In this document: piece by piece, positions 44,179 to 54,129 of the stretch
Numbering within the stretch: position 1 is the stretch's first letter
Layout of the letters: every line of letters begins with the position of its first letter
Origin: Prosopocoilus inquinatus
Taxonomy: Eukaryota > Arthropoda > Insecta > Coleoptera > Lucanidae
Direction of reading: 5' to 3'
DNA: 64,000 nt
Assembly (NCBI GenBank): GCA_036172665.1
Contig: CM069870.1
Coordinates: forward strand, 40,382,001 to 40,446,000
The notes under the pieces: model-generated
Database searches by the model: none
Told to the model about the DNA's origin: nothing
The model's input: only the letters and a program-made list of their open reading frames with translations
Translations under genes and position numbers: made by a program

Positions 44179-44584
44179 CCAGACCGAAGTCGCGCACACA
44201 GATTAAAGCTAGTTTAAAGCTAGTTTAGACTGTGTGATATTGCATGTAACGTGTCCTATGATAACAGGTTTCTTAAATATTTTTTATTATAATATTTCAA
44301 TAATCGCGTTAAGAAAATGTAGAACACCTACTTGTTTCGCTGATGATTGCATAAATATGCGACAAAAAGATGTAAATGTATCCATCCACAGAGAGGGTAG
44401 ACGCATTTTTAAATTACTTAAAATATTGAATATATTTCGTATTACATGCATGTGCAAATTGTAAAAATAGATTCGATAGTCTAATTTAAAATTGGAATAT
44501 GAACTATAAATTACGAAGTTCATTATATTTTGACAACTCGCTATTCAACCGCTTAGTCGCCATGGCAACGGTGTTTGCAAACGC
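44179..44584. other. non-coding stretch
   Basis: A small direct repeat aaagctagttta near 44205-44225. Otherwise nothing supportable. Confidence 0.4.
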
Positions 44585-44596
44585 ATTAAGCTTATA

Positions 44597-44662
44597 GAAA
44601 AATTTGTCTATCCTACTGCAATGTTAGGTCAAAAAGCGATAGTAAGATGTCGCTATTTTATA
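44597..44662 (+). repeat. Penelope-type repeat, copy C (66 bp)
   Basis: The stretch with aatttgtctatcctactgca through gtcgctattttatatg matches part of copy A. It is flanked by gcattaagctta on both sides (about 44584-44595 and 44661-44673), a direct repeat of about 12 bases that looks like a target-site duplication of a very short retro-insertion. Confidence 0.75.
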
Positions 44663-44666
44663 TGTG

Positions 44667-44771
44667 CATTAAGCTTAGTTCGGATGCATTCTGAATACGC
44701 AAAATATTTATTGCGAATTGTTTTTGATTGGCTAGTTTTTTGCATGTCCGGATGCATCTGAACTAAGCTTT
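44667..44771. repeat. small hairpin MITE
   Basis: aagcttagttcggatgcat at the left pairs with atgcatctgaactaagctt at the right, with one or two mismatches. The loop is about 60 bases. The short Penelope fragment lies directly at its left border. Confidence 0.7.
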
Positions 44772-45047
44772 CATTTGCCCCAAACACGTGGTATCGGCCA
44801 TTTCTGATCTTTGTTACTCTTAGGGGATGCTAATATTATCTTTCTCTCTCTAATATTAAAGCCGATGCAGTCCTATTCAAAATACTGCCAGACTCCATCT
44901 AACCCACAGATCATAACTATAAAAGATGAGACAGTCAATGTTAAACAGGGAAAGCATAATAAAAGGCGCTATATATTGGTGCTCGAACGCAAAACTAAAA
45001 GAAAAGGCGCGCATTATGAAATCTTTTTTCTGTGATTCTATTTTGAA
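44772..45047. other. non-coding stretch with a dispersed 25-bp motif
   Basis: No coding sequence. 44976-45000 (starting ttggtgctcgaacgc) recurs at 50759-50783 in the same orientation with two mismatches. The repeat is unexplained. Confidence 0.45.
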
Positions 45048-45133
45048 GTAGCAAGGGTTTCGGGTTTGCACCACGTCACAAAGGTTTGTTCTGCCTTTCG
45101 TGACGCGGAGCAAACCAGAAGCCCTTACTACCA
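45048..45133. repeat. strong hairpin, about 37-bp arms
   Basis: gtagcaagggtttcgggttt followed by gcaccacgtcacaaagg pairs with the inverse at 45094-45133 at about 80 percent. The loop is only about 9 bases. Long, tight hairpins of this sort are usually MITEs; a small-RNA precursor cannot be excluded from sequence alone. Confidence 0.65.
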
Positions 45134-45448
45134 TGAACTATGTCCGCGGAAGCCTTCAAATTAAATTCTATTTTGTTTTTATTTTGCATTATTTGTTGTT
45201 TGTACGACTGATGAAAATTACATCGTACTTTTTAGAAAATGCTTATAAAATACGACGCGATATAAACTCGAGGGACAGAAATCATAAACACAACATGAAA
45301 AGTAATAATGTATTCAAAAGAAAAACACAAAATATAGTTATAACATTCATTATTTTAAGTTATTGAAAATGACAGTTGTGAACAACTTTAACTGCAATAT
45401 AATTAAATGTGGAATTCGGAATCTTCCCCTTGCATTAGAAAATAAATT

Positions 45449-45604
45449 TTAATTAGTTAATCAAACACAGTTTTCTTTTCAATTTTCACTGTTTATTATT
45501 AATAACGTTTGATAATTGTTTCGACACACAGTGTCTTCATCAGATATACTAATGAACTGAGTTTCAGTGAAAATTTAAAAAAAAACTGTTTGATTAACTA
45601 ATTA
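45449..45604 (-). repeat. inverted-repeat unit with hammerhead-like loop
   Basis: The arms 45449-45491 and 45564-45604 (ttaattagttaatcaaac and complement, then ttttcactg) pair over about 40 bases. In the loop, read on the minus strand, CTGATGA (45543-45537) is followed by a stem gacac/gtgtc with a tgt loop and by GAAA (45522-45519). This is the order of a hammerhead core as seen in Penelope elements. Stem I pairing is weak, so cleavage activity is doubtful. Confidence 0.55.
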
Positions 45605-45747
45605 ATGTGGATATTAATTTTCACCAAGTAAAGGCCGAATCAATCCAATATAGGAAATGAATAATAATCTATTGCTATAAATACCTCAGTAGGTCCAGAC
45701 TCGATAACATAATAACAAATAGTATGCAAGAAAGTATATAGAGAACA

Positions 45748-46073
45748 TATAAAATAGCGACATCTTACTATGGCTTTTTGACCTAACATTGCAGTAGGAT
45801 AGACAAATTGAAGCGGGATTTGCTCCTAATGAGTCCCCCATGCAAGGCGGCCATGCTTGCTGTCAAAGCATAATGAAAGATTTTAGAAAAATTTTGTGCA
45901 AATCGTTTTTGATTGCAGTGAGAACCTCGAGCAGCCTCTGGACAGCTGTTTCAGCCCTGCTTGGGGCTTCTTCAGCAGAAACGTAGCTCGACATTCCCAC
46001 TGCAGACCAAAAACGACTTGCCCAATTTATTCGCAAATGCGATTTGCACAAAATTTTTCTAAAATATATAGAG
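45748..46073 (-). repeat. Penelope-type hammerhead repeat, copy D
   Basis: Holds the left hairpin arm and loop of copy A (45750-45870), then a short linker, then the ribozyme region in inverse orientation (45927-45991) and gcaaatgcgatttgc. The arm and the ribozyme region have a different relative arrangement from copy A, which suggests junctions of inverted partial copies, a known habit of Penelope elements. Confidence 0.85.
45927..45991 (-). ncRNA. hammerhead ribozyme, degenerate core (copy D)
   Basis: Read on the minus strand it is nearly identical to copy A: CTGAAGA core, stem II agccc/gggct, GAAA, GTC triplet, stem I tctg/caga. It carries the same T-to-A change in the core as copy A, so the two share a mutated ancestor. 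Confidence 0.7.
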
Positions 46074-46473
46074 AACGTTCTGAAGAAACTATAAAGCGCT
46101 CTCTATATAAAACTGTGTACGACTAATGGCAGTTTGCCAAAGAGATTTAAACCCACGTTCAACTGGACCAGGTTCAAAGTGAAGAGAACGCCACCTTAAA
46201 GCTCCTTGGTACAACTGGCCTTAAAAGAAAAAAGAATTTCCAAACAATAATTTTCGTAACCGCCCCTTACTTACAAAACATTGGATCGCACAGTATTAAA
46301 TATACATATCAGCATTTAAATAATTTACACATATATACATTAAAATATACAATCTATATACGCCGATATTTACAATGTTTATTATAATAAGTTATGCCAT
46401 TTAAATGTATGGTATCAGTGGTATCAGATACACGTAAATCAGTACCATTCAAACGGCGGTTGAGTATTTTACA
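46074..46473. other. non-coding flank of P element 2
   Basis: Presumed 3' flank or untranslated end of the P-type transposase gene that ends at 46474. I could not find an inverted terminus here that pairs with 50410-50850. Confidence 0.4.
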
Positions 46474-49400
46474 TCAAAGGTACAACATTGTACATATTGA
46501 AACATCAATAAATTGATCACGTACATTTGGATGCCTGATACATGGCAGCCAGTTAATATTCTCAGGTATTGCACAGAGAACTTGCCGTTTCACTTGATGT
46601 TTAACTCCAATTTGAAAACATACAGTTGGCAATGTGTTACACATAACTTGCGTGATTGATTCAAAAACTTTCACAGGTAATGCTGTAGGGTAACATAAGC
46701 TTTTTCCATCTCCATACTCACGAACTGTAATCAATAAATGAGAATCGCCTTCTTGTTGAGACAATAATTGGTCATTACAAAACGCACATTGTTGAAAAAC
46801 GTCTTTTTTCAATTTGAAGATAATATATCCAACCACATACATTGTTGTTTGAACTTGCAAATTCACTACATCACGAAATTGTTTACTCATATCTGGAGAT
46901 GCTAGTGGTGCGTACTTATGTGGGAAACCTGGTTGATCATCATCATTTCTTTGGCAAATGGAGTTGAAAAAGTCAAGACTGTTGTCCAGAAGATCTGTAG
47001 TATGATCATCCTCACAATTTCGCCCAACTGAAGAAACAGTTATCATAGTGTTAAGTAATAACGTTTTAAAACTGCTTTGGAATGAAGGAGTGGGGTTAAT
47101 ATTTCGCACGCCGTGGCTTCGTACACATCCAAAAAAAATTTCTAATGGGTCTTGGTTGAAATTACGGAGTACTAAATACCGGAAACCATATTGCTGTAAT
47201 TTTCCCCAAATACTTCTGATTCCCTGGATGCTTGTAATCCAACTATCTAACGTTGGGGGACGTCGTCTCGCACCTTTTGCATCAACAAAATGCGTACTCC
47301 TTAAAACTGAAATTGCTTTCTCACAGAACGCAAAGTGTGCAGATCCATTGCAAAAAACACATCGTAGTACTTTGTCATGTCGAGTAGATAAGCTCAAACC
47401 GTTTACGCTATCAAATAGCTTATCCAAAAAGAGAAAGCAAGATGCCGTTTCTGTCGCAGCTGCTTCCACATATCCTGGATTATGTATGTCTTCAGGTCTT
47501 GCTGAAAAACAATACAAACAGTACAAAAGCAATGGATATAAAATGCTTGTAGATACTTACAACGTTTAGATAGTAGATGCATCACACTCACGAATTTGTG
47601 ACTAAATACTTGCGTGCACATTCGCACTTTCATTTTCTTAATTTTGTTTTTTTACACATGGTGAGCAGTTATTTTCGGTAACGAACGTAGTTCACCTTCT
47701 GAGACATCTGTCCTGTACACTTGAAGAACATAGTCCCACTTGACTGTTTTTACCTGTCCATCAGCATCAGTGTATATTAGATTTTTTTCTAACATATGAT
47801 TTCGTATAAGTTTTATAAGATGTGGTGGATCATACAGTGGTATAATTTCCTGATCGTCCACAAAAAATCCTAAAGACTTATACTCAGAACCTTTACGTAG
47901 AAATTCGGCTTGTGATTGTGCTTTTAAAGACTTTATGGCCGAAACATTTGAAGTACCTTGATCACATATTGTTCCTACTACAGTAAGCCCTGCAGCTTGT
48001 AGCTGTCTAATGTGTTCTTTTATCAAGATACTCAGTTGGTCTTTGTTTGTTTTACCTTGACAAAAGGTATAGCCAAGAACTTGTTTCCACTGCCTTTTTA
48101 TTCCACGAGCCATGAAGACAAGTGCATGATCTGCAAATTGATTTGTAGTTCGATCATTTCCGAAATCTTCAAAACCCATAATTTTGTCATTGGAGCTGAA
48201 GTAATCAACATGAGGAGATAACTGCATCTCATCAAAAATAAGAAGACAGAAACGATCCTGGTAGTGTAATTTCTGCACAACTTTCGTTAGATATGTACAC
48301 ACTACATTGCTACTTCCTGCTCTCAAGTTTACTTGTCTAAGTAATCTACCTAAAGTTTTACGAGAAGGTAAAATAAATATATGTTCCAATAACCTATAAG
48401 CTTTTCCACTATGTTTGAATAGTGTCAGAGCCAACACTTTTTCGTGAAACTTGAACCTACGTCCCTTACACTTAATGCCTGCTAACCATAATTGTGACTC
48501 AAAAAATCTTTGCACAGTAGGTGAGCAATGCGCAGTGAAATTTTCCATGTCACGAATATTATATTTTATAGCTAGTGATAGTCGTTTTTTAAATGATAGC
48601 ATTCGTCGGCTTACAGCATACATTTTCTTTTTCATTAGAGAAAGCTGATTATACAGAGTCCGTTTACGTGATGTTAATTGTACCTGACGAACCACTCCCA
48701 GTTGCTTTAATATGCCTTTGGAATGTTGCCCTGAATATATAGATGTGTTAATATCAATATTAATATCAAGTGTCGAACAATTATTATAGTCCTGAGTGGC
48801 TGTAGTATCAAGTATGAATGTCAATTCTTATGTCGCATCATTGAATTGATGTTTCAAACATTGATTGTCAAACAAGAAATAAATTCTTGTTTACGTCTTT
48901 AACGTTTTATTGCAATCTGAAACAACAATTAGTTAAAAATGTTTAATTGTAGAGCCACTTAGGACTACAATAATTGTTGGACACATGTTACATAATATGT
49001 AACGGCTCCAAAGCAGTGCCTCATAAGCATTACTAATGTAACAAACGAAAATAATGTGTAATAAATTTGCCAACAGATGGAGAATCAAAATATTTTAGAG
49101 AAACTTCTAAAGACTTGATTTTGCTAAAAATTAATTTACAATGTACTGACTGCGATGGAGCCATCAATATCCTTTAAGATATTAGTTAATTCTAAGACTT
49201 TTACCTGTTGGTGTATCAACTATTTCATCAGCATCACTCATACCGACAGCCTGGACGTTCAAAGGAACACGTTCTGCAAATAAACATCAATTCATTTTTA
49301 TTTTTCCTTCGTTAAATAGTAATCTATTCATATTTATATTTTATTTTTATGATTTTTATGCAAGTAACTTCCTAAGCTTACCTGTCAGAGGTGGTGAAGG

Positions 49401-50405
49401 TGTATCTGCTGATGTGCTGGCTTGCTGTGTGTCATGGGCATCAGCAGAAATTGACATCTTAGATGGCTGGTAATCTTGAGATGTCTTGTGACTAAAAGCT
49501 CTTGCCTCCTCAATTCCTAGATCAGTGTAATAGTCAAAAATTAATAACAAAATATTGCTCTTTTCGTTGCTACAAACTTTTAATTCTTTGAAATAAGGTA
49601 GCTCATAGTTATATATCAACAGTATATCCTATAGATAAATTAACAATGAGCACTTTTTACAATTATTGAGTTATCTGTTCACATCACAAACAGGTTCTGG
49701 TAAATTTTTGAACAATACAGTTTGCTGTCATTACAAATTTTAAAGAAAGGTTTCCTAAAGAATATTTTCACTGGACAAGAACATATTTCAATTAGAAATT
49801 TTATAATTATGGATTCCGCTTTGGTCACTAGAAAAACAAAAGAACAATACCAAAAGTATTACTCAGAATCTGAAGATAGTGAAACAGAAATAACATACCT
49901 ACACAAAACAAAAATTATAAATAAATTTTCTGGAACCGAATCTAATTCTTTCAATGTTAACCTTTAACAATATGATTGCAATGTGATCTTGTCTGGTGAA
50001 AATGTTTAGAAAACCTTTCTGATTTTATCAGATACAATTAATACAGAGCTTTTGATGTTTTGCTAATAAGTATAAGCTCTGCAATAATTCAGTGTTCGAT
50101 AAAAAGAGAAAAATTTAACAATATGATTTAGTAGTATGGAGTCCCTTACCATGGATATTAACTGTTGGAACTGCACCATAATTCAGGTTACGTTTATTGG
50201 CACTAAAATGTTCCTCCATAAAATGCTGTTTACACACTCTTTTGTAATTATAAATGACTGTGAACGACATGCCCTCCAACTGTGAATTTTTTATAATATC
50301 TAACCACACTTGGAAACGTGCCTTCCCGGAGACAGGATGTGGAAATTGATAGCGAGGTGATGTTTTATCTGTACAACCTGGCACGCAACATTTCTTGTAA
50401 CACAT
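46474..50405 (-). pseudogene. THAP-domain P-type transposase 2, one premature stop
   Basis: Five exons fit, all joined in phase 1: 50405-50150 (THAP: CCVPGCTDKTSPRYQFPHP, RVCKQHF), 49516-49382, 49273-49205, 48730-47561, 47501-46474. Exon 4 carries a basic coiled region (RKRTLYNQLSLMKKKMYAV), then LLIFDEMQLS (first Asp), VVGTICDQG (second Asp), PLYDPPHLIKLIRN (third acidic site) and KIKKMKVRMCTQVFSH (insertion domain start). Exon 5 has NFNQDPLEIFFGCVRSHG with the catalytic Glu, NPTPSFQSSFKTLL and a Cys-rich C-terminus. The spliced product would be about 880 residues, close to human THAP9 (about 900). A TAA at 47652-47654, in HHV-stop-KNKIKKMK, is the only lesion seen. The gene is AT-rich like its flanks. 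Confidence 0.88.
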
Positions 50406-50848
50406 AATGAGAAGTTCAGATTACTGAAATTATAATTACTACAGTATACTTCTACTTCAAATAAAAATTTAACACTTACCTTAACCACACCTTAACTCTT
50501 TCTACAAATTTTCACGGTAATTATTTTTTAATAACGCTTTTAAACAAAAATACACTACTATATACACACTAAATAATAATAATAATAATATCGTAACTAA
50601 ATTCAGTAAGACGAACACGTGCAGCCACCAAACACAACTCTGTAAACAAAGAATGAGTCATCACCATCCGCATTCCACGTCCTAACTCGATCAGCGAACC
50701 GAACAGTTTAAATTCAAAAACGATTCAAATTAATTTTTCGCGGGTTGCTAGTAGCGCTTTGGTGCTCGGACGCTAAACTAAAATGAGGATTTTTATTACT
50801 CCATTTAAGATACCACCCCGTGTACTAGGGCGACGGTTCCAAATCTAA
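50406..50848. other. presumed 5' flank of P element 2
   Basis: Contains an aat trinucleotide run near 50575-50590 and the 25-bp motif shared with 44976. The terminus of the transposon must lie here or slightly beyond, but I found no inverted match. The taa at 50846-50848 is the duplication of the next element. Confidence 0.4.
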
Positions 50849-51726
50849 AGGTGCGTTTAGACTTGAGCACGCACGCACTGATCCTCCGCGAACGCTCAAG
50901 TGTAAACGACTATGCGCGCACGCTCACGTTGTGTTTTCCTGTGCCCGAACAGCCGCGACCTCGAATAGCCGTAAATATGATTCCCTTTGGTGCATTTAGA
51001 CGAGCACGCACGCACTGATCCACCGCGAATGCTCAAGTGTATACATCTATGCGCGCACGCACATCATGCGCGAACAGCCGGCAATGCGATCCGCTTGGTG
51101 TCGGTCTCGGGTACGTGCTCAAAGGAATTAATTGCTTCACGCATGAATGCGTAGTTTGAACGAGAAAAAAGTCGCATATTGAAAGCCACGTGACACAGCC
51201 CTCGCAGAAAAGGTTTCTGAATTTTCAGTTAGCCATGGAATGGACCAATGAAACAGCTTCGTTGCTTTGCAAGCGTATGAAAAACTGCCTGTTTTATGGA
51301 ATGTGAAGCACGCAAAATATTATTTTTAAAAAATGACCTACCAGGAGCTTGTGAACAAATTAAATATTGAAAATTTAGACAGTGCGGAAGCACAAAAAAA
51401 GATAAAACGTTTCTTGGGACGATTTTAGTCAATGTAGTAAAATTTTTGAATTACTTATGATAACTCCGTGACACTAAATAATAAGTAGAGTAATTTATTT
51501 TGTCTCTTATAACAATTAGGCGTTTGCCACGACAGTCGATGTCTCGTTCGAATTTCTTTTTTTAATTAAAATATGAACCACAATTATACAGCCGCTGCTA
51601 TTTTGTCGTCCGTTGTGTGCGCGAACAACTGGATCAGCCCATGCGCCAGAAAATAAATGCTGGTGAGCGCGAACGAATGCCGTGCGCGTATGCTCAGCTC
51701 GTTCGTGCTCAAATCTAAACGCACCT
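50849..51726. mobile_element. PIF/Harbinger-type element with MADF remnant
   Basis: AGGTGCGTTTAGACTTGAGC at 50849 is mirrored at 51726 with one mismatch. It is flanked by taa on both sides (50846-50848 and 51727-51729). Subterminal gcgcgcacgc and gaacgctcaagtgta motifs are repeated, and 50996-51100 partly duplicates 50850-50950. The centre holds a degenerate MADF domain, as encoded by the second gene of PIF/Harbinger elements. Length 878 bp. Confidence 0.85.
51234..51430 (+). pseudogene. MADF/Myb-like domain remnant (Harbinger accessory protein)
   Basis: In one frame AYEKLPVLWNVKHAKYYF (51273-51326), ending in a stop, and in the next KMTYQELVNKLNIENLDSA (from about 51333) resemble the first two helices of a MADF domain, where Leu-Trp and Tyr residues pack the core. 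Upstream MEWTNET at 51235 could be the start. It is too short and broken to function. Confidence 0.55.
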
Positions 51727-51729
51727 TAA

Positions 51730-51907
51730 GGGGTCTGGGGTTTAAGTCTTCAAGCAAGTTAAAGGTAAGTAAACATACGAAGTACGGGTTTCAACATATG
51801 AATTACGCAAGTGTAAAATTAATTATTTTCTTTTTATGCTAATTAATAATTTTTGCTGGATAATAAAGTTTCGTTTGTGTTTATGCTCAATGCAGTAGCT
51901 TTTAATA
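51730..51907. other. short non-coding stretch
   Basis: Nothing supportable between the Harbinger element and the minisatellite. Confidence 0.4.
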
Positions 51908-52030
51908 ACGTTGTATAAAGACTATATAAAGGTTGTATAAAGGCTGTATAAAGGTTGTATAAAGGCTGTATAAAGGTTGTAGAAAGGCTGGATAAAGGTT
52001 GTAAGAAAGGTTATATAAAGGTTGAACAAA
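51908..52030 (+). repeat. 11-bp minisatellite
   Basis: About ten copies of an 11-base unit, aaaggttgtat and aaaggctgtat, which alternate to give a 22-base higher-order period. The copies decay to the right. Confidence 0.9.
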
Positions 52031-52201
52031 CGCTTTTATGGCCATTTTAATCAGCCTTTGCTGAATAAGTTCTCCAATTTTAGCTGTAAGAGTTGAGTAA
52101 ACGTTTCCTCGTCATTTATACAACTTCTAATTCAGCTTCTTAAGGCTGAATAAGAAGCTTAAACAGCTTAAAATTGTTGGTTGGGTATTTAAAAACACTT
52201 A

Positions 52202-52329
52202 GGCCCAGTTTTACAATGACGGTTTAACTTTGAGCCGAAGCTTAAATCCTTCACAACTATTGTTGAAATAATCGTTGCTAAGGATTTAAGCCTCAGCTCA
52301 AAGGTGAGCCGCATTTGTAAAACTGGACC
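52202..52329. mobile_element. 128-bp hairpin MITE, TTA target
   Basis: GGCCCAGTTTTACAA at 52202 pairs with ttgtaaaactggacc ending at 52329. Inner ggtttaactttgagc and gctcaaaggtgagcc also pair. The flanks are tta on both sides (52199-52201 and 52330-52332), as for PIF/Harbinger MITEs. The whole unit can fold into one long hairpin. Confidence 0.85.
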
Positions 52330-52346
52330 TTAGAGACACAGAAGCA

Positions 52347-52500
52347 TAAAAGATGTTTAAATACTGCTGCTTCTTCATCCAAAATTCAGGACTTTTTTCG
52401 AAAAACAAGTTATGGAGACGAAGAAAAGCAGTTAGTATTGGCGGAAGGGCTTATGTGCTTCCATACTGTTAATCATAATCACTGTTTCAGGTCGATGGAT
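52347..52500 (+). pseudogene. hAT-like protein fragment
   Basis: One frame reads KIQDFFRKTSYGDEEKQL and AEGLMCFHTVNHNHCFRSMD before a TGA. An acidic helix followed by FHTVKHxxSFxSxDC is common in insect hAT-derived proteins. Only about 50 codons are present, so this is a weak call. Confidence 0.4.
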
Positions 52501-52976
52501 TGAAAAACCGAGGCATTATGTGTAATGTGTTTTCGCCGTATGCGTTTTCAGAATTACAGACTTAGACAAAGTTACTTTCATTTCAATATATTGTTACGAA
52601 TTTGGGGTTCACAAATTATAATCGTTAAATTTCAGAAACCTTTAATAATTAGCTGCGGCTTATAACAATTACAACACAATTGTAATGAGCTTGTCTATCT
52701 ATATGTATTTTCTATTTATTCGAGGTACGAATCCTTCGCTCGCTAACTTCATAACTATCACTCCTGACGGATCGTACGGCTTAAGGCAAGGTTACTAAAG
52801 TTAAAGGTTGCCCAAGTTTCTATACTTGTTATATTGGATGCAGTTTATGGGCGCTGGGAACATTTTAGGTTTTATTGTGACGTCACTGGTCCACAACTCG
52901 CGCCTACTTCGCGGATATGAAATAAATCAATTTAAAATTTTAAGAGGTCTGTTATTTTATAATATGATTTATGTAA
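52501..52976. other. non-coding stretch
   Basis: A TGTTACGAATTTGGGG at about 52592 could be an LTR start, but no partner end, primer site or polypurine tract supports it. Confidence 0.4.
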
Positions 52977-53309
52977 CCCACTAAGCAAAAAGATGTTATA
53001 TAAACATTGTGTGAACGTTATTTTGTTAGATGTAATGTTTACGGTTAAACGTTTTTAATGTAGAAAGTAACGTTACGCCAATAGTTCTATGTCCTAGTAA
53101 GCGATGTTGCAGAATAACGTTACAAAAAAAATGTTGACCCGACGTCTGTTTATTAACGCTGCATAAATATAAATTGCAATGTTTTATTAATGTTTACATG
53201 TAATATTATCTTTATGTTTCCTATATACTTGTTTCATGAACGTTCCTTTAGGAATGTGTCACTGACGTTCCTTTAGAAACATTGCACTACTGTTGCAGTA
53301 CAACACACT

Positions 53310-53855
53310 GTGTTTCACTTCTCAACTGCACACCCCTGTCCTTTTTTTTATTTTATTTACGCATCGATTGTAAAATTTTCACTTTGTCTAATCATGAAAG
53401 GTTATTAAGAAAAGTTGTTTAAAATTAGGAAATAACCCCAATTCCCAAATTTCAATTTTTGATTTTTAATTATTTGATTAACAGCAAAATTTAGCTAGCT
53501 GAAATACACAGAACCAAAAATATCATTATCTATATGTTATACTAAGCCTTCATCATGTGGTGTCCATTTTTCAAAAGGTCTGTTATTTTGCTCTCCATGG
53601 GACAGTTACAAAAGAAAATATTCACTGTAAATGTATTATTTCAGCTTGTCTTTGAATAATTAAAACTTTAAATTTTTCGCCCAAATTTGAGAATTCGGAT
53701 TATTTTCTGATTCTAAACAACTTTTCTTTGTAACTTTTCGTGATTAAACAAGATCAAAAATATGTTCTTTTTTTGCAATTTGCAAATATTTAGAACCGAT
53801 CCGTTAATAAATTAAAAAAGTCAGGGATTTGTAGCTGAGAAGTGAAACACAGTGG
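53310..53855. repeat. inverted-repeat unit with CACTGTGTTTCACTTCTC ends
   Basis: cactgtgtttcacttctcaa near 53310 is mirrored by gctgagaagtgaaacacagtg ending near 53855, an almost perfect 18-20 base pair of termini 546 bases apart. No coding sequence. The flanking bases do not show a clear duplication. Confidence 0.6.
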
Positions 53856-54069
53856 ATATCTTTAAAGCAAACCGCACATTAGCATCGCATCATTTTGCAA
53901 ACTAAAAATCCGCAGCAATCACTACCTAATATAGTTTTTGTATGTCAGTTCATTCCGTACTGATTGGTGCAATTTTTAGTTTAGAATATGAAGCAATGTA
54001 ACAGATCCTAACGTCCACTTCGATAAAGCTGCTTTAACACTTGTAAACTTTAAAATGTTTCGTTACAGC

Positions 54070-54125
54070 GCTACCCCTTTACTGAGGAGCCCCCAAACTG
54101 GGTCGAAACAGCTGTCTAAGGGATC
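54070..54125 (+). ncRNA. hammerhead-like relic of a second Penelope family
   Basis: CTGAGGA (one change from CTGATGA) at 54082-54088, a stem II like gccc/gggt, GAAA at 54105-54108, a GTC triplet, and stem I pairing of cccttta with taaggg. The sequence between these parts differs from copies A, D and E, so it comes from another family. No Penelope coding sequence is nearby. Confidence 0.55.
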
Positions 54126-54129
54126 CGAC

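Noticed and set aside
46090..50760. aaagcgct near 46096 and its inverse near 50753 as termini of P element 2
   Set aside because: Only eight bases match, similarity does not extend and the adjacent octamers do not match each other.
44976..50783. ttggtgctcg motif pair as P element 2 termini
   Set aside because: The copies are in direct, not inverted, orientation.
51908..52030. CRISPR-like array
   Set aside because: Units are contiguous with no spacers, and the genome is eukaryotic; it is a minisatellite.
52592..52800. LTR start TGTTACGAATTTGGGG
   Set aside because: No matching LTR end, primer binding site or coding sequence nearby.
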